A stretch of 64,000 nucleotides of DNA from Pomphorhynchus laevis (Eukaryota; Acanthocephala; Palaeacanthocephala; Echinorhynchida; Pomphorhynchidae), in the NCBI GenBank assembly GCA_012934845.2, contig WNNJ02001339.1:1-64000 (forward strand), written 5' to 3'. Positions within the stretch are counted from its first letter, which is position 1. Each line of letters starts with the position of its first letter. Under the pieces are notes generated by a model that had not been told where the DNA came from, did not search any database, and saw nothing but the letters and a program-made list of their open reading frames with translations. Shown one piece after another: positions 56,906 through 64,000 of this stretch. The position numbers were made by a program, and so were the translations under genes.

Positions 56906-58640
56906 ATTAAAAAATTTGAAGACAATATAGAACACGTTTGTCCATCCCTTCATTGCGCTTTGCTCAATTTATACCAAACCCCAGCACAGCTCACCCTAGG
57001 TGGCAGCAGTATATACTCGTTGGAAGGCTTCACTCAAGGTGACCTCTTCGCAATGGCTGGTTTCTCATTAGCATCCCTTCCGCTAATCGACACAATACAA
57101 CAGTCCGTTCCAAATATAAATCAGAAATGGTATGCCGATGATGCCAACTTCGTCGGTTACCCAGATCAATTAAAAAAAGTTTGGGAAATTCTAGTCAAGG
57201 AAGGACCGAAATACGGATACCACGTAAACGCGTTAAAATCTCAGATACTCTCACAGAGTCCACCATGTCAAAACAATTTGCCATCTCCACAAATCCGTCA
57301 AAGATCGGCCGGCTTGTCAATTCTTGGTTCACCTGTATGTTCACTTGAGTATGAACAAGAAGCGATCACCCAACATCTAAAAAATTGGAACCTCCTCGTC
57401 ACTCGCCTGACATCAGTCGCCAAGATAGATCCGCAAGTCGCTTTTACAGGACTTACCCGGGCTATTCAAGCAAAGTGGACCCGCGTACTACGAACTTGTC
57501 AATGCCAACCCGTATGGCTAGCAGAATTGTCGGAAGCAATAAAATCAAGCCTTCTACCAGAGATAACAAGAAACTCTTGCGTCGATGAATGGTATACAAT
57601 TCTGATCTCTCCACTTAAGCTAGGCGGCATTGGAGTATTTGATCCGTCTTTCATGGCACACCTGGACTACGAAGCGTCTATACAAATTTGTTCTACGTAT
57701 GACATCAATCCAGGCGGAAACGCCCTACGTGATAGACAGAGAATCATGTTCAAGCGGATCTCAACCCGCCGGGTCATGGCTTTCCAAGAGCGCATCACTC
57801 AATCACCCATTTATCATAACCCGGCACTTAAAAACATTCTAGCACACGCATCAAGAGACGGTGCGTCTGCCTGGTTAAGCGCCCTGTCTCTAAAAAACGA
57901 AAACTTCCACTTGACCTCTAACGAATTCACCAATGCCATTTCAACTCGATATGGTTTAATGCCAAACAACCTGGTCGGTAAACACTGCCCATGTGTAGCT
58001 GAATTAAAGGTCAGACATGCCCTCTCATGCAGAAAAGGTGGCCTCCCAACCATAGAAAAGTTGGCCTCCCAACCATCAAGCACAATGCGTTACGTGACAT
58101 AATTGCTCATGAACTAACCAGTGTGTGTCACAGCGTGGAAATCGAACCACAATTATCCCCAGTTCCTGACAACCTTACATTTGACGCGTCAAACACTTCA
58201 AGAGAATATGGAGCAAGGCTAGACGCGGTAGGAACAGGACTCAACGGCACACGATATGAGCGGACATTCTTGGATGTCAGTGTCGTTTCCATTTTTGCTC
58301 AATCGTTTTCCAACCGAGCCCTCTGGTCCTCGTTCGAGTACAACGAGAACAGGAAGATTTCTTAATACAAAGAAAGAGTGATAACAGTCGAAAAAGCTTC
58401 GTTTGTACCATTTATCCTATCATCGTCAGGTGGACTAGGAGATCGCGTTCGATCTTTAATAAAATCAATCGCTACTGCAAAATTAAGACTTATCATCATT
58501 AGCTACTCCGACATAATATCAAACCTTAAAATCAGGTTGTCGTTTGAAGTGGCCCGTGCTTCATCCGCGTGCATCCGAGCCCCGATAAGTTCGAGAGGGA
58601 AAGCGCAGACTAACATTTAATAAGTTTAAATTTTATTTAA
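56906..58640 (+). mobile_element. LINE with RT and restriction-like endonuclease pattern, copy 2
   Basis: A long frame (to 58102) reads EGFTQGDLFAMAGFSLASLP (RT motif B), NQKWYADDANFVGYPDQLKK (active site YADD), GPKYGYHVNALKSQI, LGGIGVFDPSFMAHLDYEAS, then GASAWLSALSLKNENFHLTS and CPCVAELKVRHALSCRKGGL. A 24-base local duplication near 58038-58075 shifts the frame, after which it continues KHNALRDIIAHELTSVC, GARLDAVGTG, YERTFLDVSVVSIFAQSFSN and ASFVPFILSSSGGLGDRV. RT motif A and everything before it is missing. A different subfamily from copy 1, same orientation. Confidence 0.7.
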
Positions 58641-59695
58641 CATTCAAAGATTTTCAAAAAAATTGTGAAGACATATTTAGAGAACTGTATAGTCAATGAA
58701 TTCGCAGGAGTTTCGTGCAATTTTTAATGACTAGACTTATACCATCTAGGGCGTCACTTCTCTACAATGATTGTATCATAAGATGTAAAGTTAGATTTAT
58801 CAAAGATTTTATCGTGCTATAAACTATACTTTTATAATTTAAAAGTATTTTATTTTTATATAAAACGTATTATATTTTATAAATTATATATAACATATAA
58901 TATATAAATTATATATTATATATAATACTTATACAAATCTTATCTCTTGTATATTTGTCTTTCGAAGAGTAGATACATCAAATACTACATTATCTGGAAC
59001 AGGCTGAAGTTCTGAGCAGTTATATTATTATACTAATATAATAATATTTTTATTATACTTTTAAATCAATTATAAAAGCAAAATATGGTGAACGAGGTAA
59101 ATTATTAGACAAAGGCATATCATTTCTGCTATATGCCCGATGGTTATTGGAATTTGACAACTTATCAGCGAACACTTTAAGTGCCTGCGCGTCTTGCTTG
59201 AACAGTCATATACATCCATATGCTGAAAATCTGAGCAAAATTAAACGTTTAATAGTTTTTGAGATCGCAAAATCAGATTCTGCTTAGTTGAGACCGATAA
59301 GGTCACACGCGGAAAGTTTTGCATTACCTTGTAAATTATGATGCACTTTCGAAAAACTAGTATTTATGGCCTGAATGAGGGAACTCTAAAACTGTAATTT
59401 TAACTAATGAATTCATTAGTATTAAAATAATAATACTAACGTTAATAAGTAGAATATAATGTATAATAAGTAACTTGGGTATTATATTTAATATTATATT
59501 ATATTATAATATTATATTATATATTATATTATAATACAGTTTACGAATTGCTCTACAATTAAAACAATTTAGTAAAACGTGTAATACTTCGGTTCTCTCA
59601 TGACCATGATTTGTCCTGGCGATATTGACAGTAATCTCAAAGCTATTGCCAAATAAAATCTTAATTGTGTCCCCAATTTAATTGTAGAAATTAGA
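58641..59695. other. AT-rich spacer; satellite scrap at its left edge
   Basis: 58652-58740 is a decayed piece of the 315-bp satellite. The rest holds ATATAT-type simple sequence (58840-58930, 59485-59535) and no coding content I recognise. Confidence 0.45.
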
Positions 59696-59701
59696 TTTAT
59701 T
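59696..59701 (-). terminator. NDC1 poly(A) signal
   Basis: TTTATT on the + strand, AATAAA on the gene's strand, 47 bases past the stop. Confidence 0.6.
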
Positions 59702-59748
59702 GAACATTCCAATAGAGCAGTAAATATTACAGATTGTTTCTAAACTAG

Positions 59749-60900
59749 TCAATGTTTGCTGAGACTGATCTCCCTCATAACGTTGAGATGTTTAGCAGGT
59801 AGATCGCATGATTCTAGACTCTTTCCGAACCTGAACGAAATCGCCTGCAGACATTTTGTTAATTCGCAGTATATATCTACGGACGACATTGGACAATCAC
59901 GATATTGCATGCTATCTTTAAGATCGATAAGTTTTTCAAGATACTTTCCTAGCTGGAGCTGAACGACCCCTCGACTGTCGATCTTGTACGATCGTGTTAT
60001 CAATGCACAAAATACCTTAATTCGTTGAGCACTTATGTCGGGTGTGAAAACAAGGTGATCAGCTAGTTTCGGCCACATGTCGAGTGAATACAACTGTTCG
60101 TCTGATTGAACAACTGATCGACATCGTTGACTTAGTGTCGACAGTGCTAGAAATTCGCCGATTTGACTGTTTGCGTTCAGTTCACAACATATATCAGACA
60201 AGTTTAGGTTCATAGGACTGAATTGCATACATCGAACACTCAAGAAGTTAGCAATATTTGTAGCTGATAGAAACATCAACAAGTCTATCGCATTCGGAAA
60301 TACAAATCCTTGTCTTAGACTGCTGAAAAACAAATAAATTGCAGTATATATAGCCATGGTGAACAGAAACTGCCGTAAGCACTGACGCACTGAATCTATA
60401 AGCCCATCGCTAAAGGATATATCTTTGTAGAGCAAGTCCAATCTTTGCTTTTTACTTAAGCTGTAACTATGTATGAAGGAGCCGATAAGAGTTGGAACCC
60501 AAGCAATAGAGAACAATGAGCAACACAGAATGTCAGCACAGAGTGAGACTTTAAAACTAATATGTGAATGGAGGAAAAATATGCAATATATTAAATTATT
60601 AAAGCACACCAAGCTGGCAAATTTCTTGGACATCAGCAAAAATACAGTCACCGCAATTAGCATCCCGAGGAAGGTTCTTCTTACAGTATACCATATTACT
60701 GTATTGGATACATCGCTATGCATAAGTGCCAACGCCAACAAACTGGGGTTTTTTCTTTTCGGAGATTTTCCAAGTGTCCGGACAGCGCTGACAACATGCG
60801 ATGGAAGTGATGTATTGTTGTTAGCGTTGTCGAATAAGAATGAAGACACTGTTGATGTCATTGTAGATTGAACACTATCTTGATGCCCTAACTTATTCAT
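59749..60900 (-). CDS. NDC1: NDC1-like transmembrane nucleoporin, terminal exon or whole gene
   Basis: A 383-codon frame. Residues ~75-240 contain about five hydrophobic segments (RRTFLGMLIAVTVFLLMS, NNLIYCIFFLHS, LCCSLFSIAWVPTLIGSFI, FTMAIYTAIYLFFSSL, LLMFLSATNIANFL). The C-terminal half has GEFLALSTLSQ, then RIKVFCALITRSYKIDSRGV, VQLQLGKYLEKLIDLKDSM and CLQAISFRFGKSL. The last stretches follow the FGVVQ..LP.IL..LL.L and LK.AIYRI...FGEHL pattern of NDC1, which anchors the nuclear pore in the membrane. Vertebrate NDC1 is ~670 residues; here the first membrane segments and the long linker are absent. TTTCATAG lies 2 bases before the ATG, so N-terminal exons may lie upstream. Confidence 0.7.
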   Translation of the reverse strand: MNKLGHQDSVQSTMTSTVSSFLFDNANNNTSLPSHVVSAVRTLGKSPKRKNPSLLALALMHSDVSNTVIWYTVRRTFLGMLIAVTVFLLMSKKFASLVCFNNLIYCIFFLHSHISFKVSLCADILCCSLFSIAWVPTLIGSFIHSYSLSKKQRLDLLYKDISFSDGLIDSVRQCLRQFLFTMAIYTAIYLFFSSLRQGFVFPNAIDLLMFLSATNIANFLSVRCMQFSPMNLNLSDICCELNANSQIGEFLALSTLSQRCRSVVQSDEQLYSLDMWPKLADHLVFTPDISAQRIKVFCALITRSYKIDSRGVVQLQLGKYLEKLIDLKDSMQYRDCPMSSVDIYCELTKCLQAISFRFGKSLESCDLPAKHLNVMREISLSKH

Positions 60901-60904
60901 ATCT

Positions 60905-61690
60905 ATGAAATAATAAAATATAATTTGAATTTTTAAAATAACTCAATTAAAATATTCTAAACAAAATAGATAACAAAATATACAATTATATATTTAATAT
61001 ATAATCCTAATGTTCTGACTAAAAAAATGTTTAAAAAATGATGATTGCGTTTAAAAGCATTTGTATTAAAAATTGATAACATCTATTAAAAATTTAATAT
61101 AATCTTTGAGCTGTAAAATCAAGCTAAGCTTTTATTCTTATATTCAGATAAACGCATTGAATTTCGATGTTTATTCAATGAACATTGTTTATTCGAAAAT
61201 TTTACTAATTAAAGTCATTTTAATAAGGACAATAAAAATGACACATTTGAATTTGAACAAATATATTTTTAATATATTTAAATATTATATATTAAATATA
61301 TGTTTATATATAAATATATATAATATACATTTATATATATTCATTAAATATAAATATATTTAAATTTTAAATATATTGAAATATTTTATCACTTAAAGCA
61401 TATTTAGCTTTGATATATTAAGGATAAATAAAAACACAAAATTTAAAAGTAAATTAAATTTTTTAAAATTTTAGGAAGATGATAACTTAAAATAAATTTA
61501 AACTTGAAACTATAAGTCATTTAAACTTTATAAATTAAGTATTGAAAAATACTTTAAAAATTAAATAAAAACTAGAAATTTTAATGAAAATAAAACTTTA
61601 TATTTAATTTTTATCTTTGTTCTTCTTTCAAAATACCAAGAAAATAATATCTAATCGATAGAAAACCCTACAGCAAACCTTTGTTTCTAG
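60905..61690. other. AT-rich spacer, no gene
   Basis: Simple TATA/TTTAAA-rich sequence. An 85-codon frame at 61106-61363 is Ile/Asn/Tyr-rich and looks like chance. Confidence 0.5.
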
Positions 61691-61760
61691 ATGTGCCTGA
61701 TGATGAACCACGTAAAGGTGATAAATTATCAAATATTTAAATTATACGTTTCACAGCCGT
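61691..61760 (+). other. Possible Penelope-like terminus
   Basis: GTGCCTGATGATGAACCACG, TAAAGGTGATAAATTATC: CTGATGA followed by a small ACC...GGT hairpin, similar in order to the termini at 37894-38128 and 63892. The GAAA is not present, so this is weaker. Confidence 0.35.
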
Positions 61761-61997
61761 CATGACGATTTCACATTGCACAATAAAAACTTTTAATATT
61801 TAAAAAACTCTTAATAGAATTTATATTAAAAATTCTTAATGTAAAAATAGAATTTATATTTTAATATTTAAAATTTATTAACTTTCAAAATATTAAATGT
61901 AAAGATTATTTACTATTTTAAAAATTATTTTATTATAATTTGATTTTATAATTGAATAATATTAAATTAATAATTTAATTTTATTAAATAATAAAAT

Positions 61998-62720
61998 TTA
62001 ATTTGGTTTAATAAAATTTAGAATGGAAATCGAACCTTTTCGATTCCCCCGATGTAATGAAAATAGCAAGTTTACCAACGTACTGCTCAGTTCATTAAGT
62101 GCTTCAGATGATAACGGTTTAACACTTATGTCGACAACATAATTTGTCAATGTATGCTCCCAATTATTGAAACAATAAAAATTCGGATCACGCAATACCG
62201 TAGATTGAAACTTTGATCAACTGGGAGACTGAATGAACTAATGTTAGAAGCTCGATCACTACAACAATGTCTATCCATTATTAGATAGATACAATAAGTC
62301 GTGACATAGCACGTTTTCTAAACTAATGAATTCTGGAAAAACTGCTCAGGGTTCAGGCTATGCAAGTAATTGATCTCGATTACCGGGAAGCTAGTATAGT
62401 AAATACTAAAAAATACTTGATATAAAAAGAGGTAATTGTAAACGATTTTTTTATATGGAATGCTTTGATGAGCTATAAGCAGAAAGAATTTTTTACGAAG
62501 CACCACGTGCGACATGTATCGTTCAATCACCTGGTGTTGACTCACTTCAGTGGATATCAATGCAAGTGGAATTCTGTGAAGATTCCGAACAGCTAACAGA
62601 ATCATTGGCTTTTTTAGCTCGACAGATCTCAATTGTTGAGCCACCCAGTAACAACTTAAAAGCAAATTGAAATCACGTCTGATCGCATTAGATAAATCAT
62701 CGGGTGTAAGATGACTTGCA
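61998..62720 (-). CDS. Two coding-like stretches of an unrecognised gene
   Basis: The - strand at about 62720-62440 reads HLTPDDLSNAIRRDFNLLLS, CYWVAQQLRSVELKKPMILL, AVRNLHRIPLALISTEVSQH and VVLRKKFFLLIAHQSIPYKK. At about 62195-61998 it reads RDPNFYCFNNWEHTLTNYVV, DISVKPLSSEALNELSSTLV and NLLFSLHRGNRKGSI. Both have balanced composition unlike the AT-rich frames around. They may be two exons of one gene upstream of NDC1, but I see no clear splice pair and no known domain. A decayed transposon is possible. Confidence 0.35.
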
Positions 62721-63270
62721 CCCGATTAAACTCTCTCTCTATATATTTGTAGGAATTTTCGAAGCACTATTAGCAAGGTTGTATTAAGGATAATTTCTGA
62801 TTACGTTCAAGAAGTCGCCTTGAACGTTAAATCGGTATAGAATATGTGATACGTCAAATCAAGATTTCATCTGGACATCACAGATGTATAGTCTGTAAGT
62901 CTATTAATCTGTAAGTGTGATAAATATATTCAATGCGTAATCAACTGTATTAGCATTACCGCTATTGAGATTAACATCACAGAAAAAGGTATATAACTAC
63001 TTGAATCCTTTTTGCATTGATTCATATGCTTATACAAACGTTTCTAAGAATATAAGTAAGTAAGGGATTTTTTAGATAGGCTGGTTAGAAATTGCCATTT
63101 ATTATACTCAGGAGTATTACTATGCGTGTATTCTCCCTCTAACGCAGATAGACGCATCCTATCAAAATATGTAGGTGTAAAGAATTAATGGTTTTATAAT
63201 ATGGAGAAAATTTTATTGACGAAGGTTTTGACATCAATAACTAGATTGAGTGAAATTTAGAATTGAGACG
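62721..63270. other. No gene recognised
   Basis: Ordinary AT-rich sequence; (CT)n-like TCTCTCTCTATATA near 62733. Confidence 0.4.
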
Positions 63271-63279
63271 TTTATCTAT

Positions 63280-63720
63280 TCACTGTATAAAAGGCGGATT
63301 AGGGCTGCTAAATATTAAAGAATGAGTGGCGGATAAGTATGATGATCCAGCCACTTGACGAATTTAATTTTATTAACAAATTCTAATATAAGAAAGAGTC
63401 TAATAAGAGAACGAAGAATAAATCAAGTATAAAGTTGACTATTTCAAAATACGTGTTACTGTTTGCTTAATAAAAGGGCTTCGTTCTGGATTTATATGCG
63501 TTCATTGAAAGCTGATGCATTTTGCTCGAGTCCTCAGCAATTTCGAGATAAACTCTTACTGCGTGTTGGTTGAGATCAAGTTGGTACAGCTGCATTTATC
63601 CGCCACGTCATAATAGGTGATATTATATGTCAATATTTTGATAAAGTTTGTAATGGAGTACATGTTGAACTCCAGTAAATAATTATTCCAGTAAATAATT
63701 TTGAGATCACACGCGCTAAT
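63280..63720 (+). mobile_element. Decayed LINE scrap of the CCHC-endonuclease type
   Basis: KGGLGLLNIKE and VADKYDDPAT match the LGGIGVFDPS..AHLDYEAS region of the element at 57.6 kb. MRSLKADAFCSSPQQFRDKL and LLRVG match its ALSLKNENF...EFTNAISTRYG region. Short and in several frames. Confidence 0.45.
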
Positions 63721-63891
63721 ACATCATGTGATTATAACACAGTCTTGATATTTCTTGCCTAGATTTGTCTGGAAGTTAAGCAGTCCCTTGCCGACGTTTT
63801 AATGTTCAACTCAATCTTATTCTCACAAACACCCACAAATACATATAAATATCATGAAGAACGACAAAGATCAAAGTATATTGCTGATGTA

Positions 63892-63960
63892 CCTGACGAT
63901 GACGGGAGTACCACTCCAAACTTGTAAAGGTTTTGAAATAAAAATCGAATTCCACTCCTT
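63892..63960 (+). other. Penelope-like 3' terminus with hammerhead-like core
   Basis: CCTGACGATGACG, then the hairpin GGAGT-ACC-ACTCC (63905-63917), AAACTTGTAAAGG and TTTTGAAATAAAAATCG. CTGACGA fits the CTGANGA core; AAAC stands where GAAAC is expected. No Penelope RT was recognised upstream. Confidence 0.45.
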
Positions 63961-64000
63961 TAAATCTTTTATTATGATTGGGAATTGTTTTACATGCAAA

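Noticed and set aside
61106-61363. 85-codon frame as a small membrane protein
   Set aside because: Almost wholly Ile, Asn, Tyr and Lys from AT-rich DNA; no signals around it.
1-64000. tRNA, rRNA or spliced-leader RNA genes
   Set aside because: I looked for tRNA-like cloverleaf boxes and an SL RNA donor near Sm-like sites and saw nothing I could support.

Overview
The window is a piece of an AT-rich animal nuclear genome. The evidence is GT-AG introns, AATAAA poly(A) signals, a split gene for the splicing factor U2AF1 (U2AF35), an NDC1-like nuclear pore membrane protein, and a dense load of LINEs, Penelope-like elements and two broken Ty3/Gypsy-type LTR elements. An invertebrate is likely. 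Three of the host gene starts have a splice-acceptor-like AG 0 to 11 bases before the ATG, which would fit spliced-leader trans-splicing or 5'UTR introns. I cannot name the phylum or species.

Layout. 1-12.5 kb is mostly repeats: inverted and direct satellite-like units (1-1.96 kb), an RTE-like LINE relic (2.1-3.2 kb), a Penelope-like relic (3.5-4.4 kb), hairpin-bearing ~310-bp tandem repeats (5.3-6.5 kb) and 477-bp tandem repeats beside a YIDD-box reverse transcriptase relic (8.5-10.3 kb). A small Cys-rich gene with a separate 3' exon lies at 10.9-11.6 kb. 12.5-14.5 kb holds a Gypsy fossil. 15-38 kb is a LINE graveyard with nested insertions: several CR1-group relics, three copies of an L2-like LINE (one almost full length and lying inside a CR1-group element), and a second Gypsy fossil. 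38.3-49.1 kb is the U2AF1 gene on the + strand with six coding exons. It has a candidate alternative poly(A) exon in its third coding intron, and an intronless gene lies antisense in its last intron. 50-56 kb has two more L2-like copies around a 315-bp satellite. 56.1-58.6 kb has two copies of a LINE ending in a CCHC plus restriction-like endonuclease pattern. 59.7-60.9 kb is NDC1 on the - strand. The end of the window holds unrecognised coding-like exons, a LINE relic and a Penelope-like terminus.

Function. Only U2AF1 (3' splice-site recognition), NDC1 (pore membrane anchor), the nested acidic nuclear-type protein and the Cys-rich protein look like host genes. The rest is selfish DNA or its remains. 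The observations I rate highest are the candidate premature terminal exon of U2AF1, its 40-base RS-tail exon, and a 3'-terminal stem-loop shared by the L2-like LINE copies with a compensatory base-pair change. After these come the Penelope-like termini with a hammerhead-like core and the YIDD-box RT family whose 3' flank is tandemly repeated.
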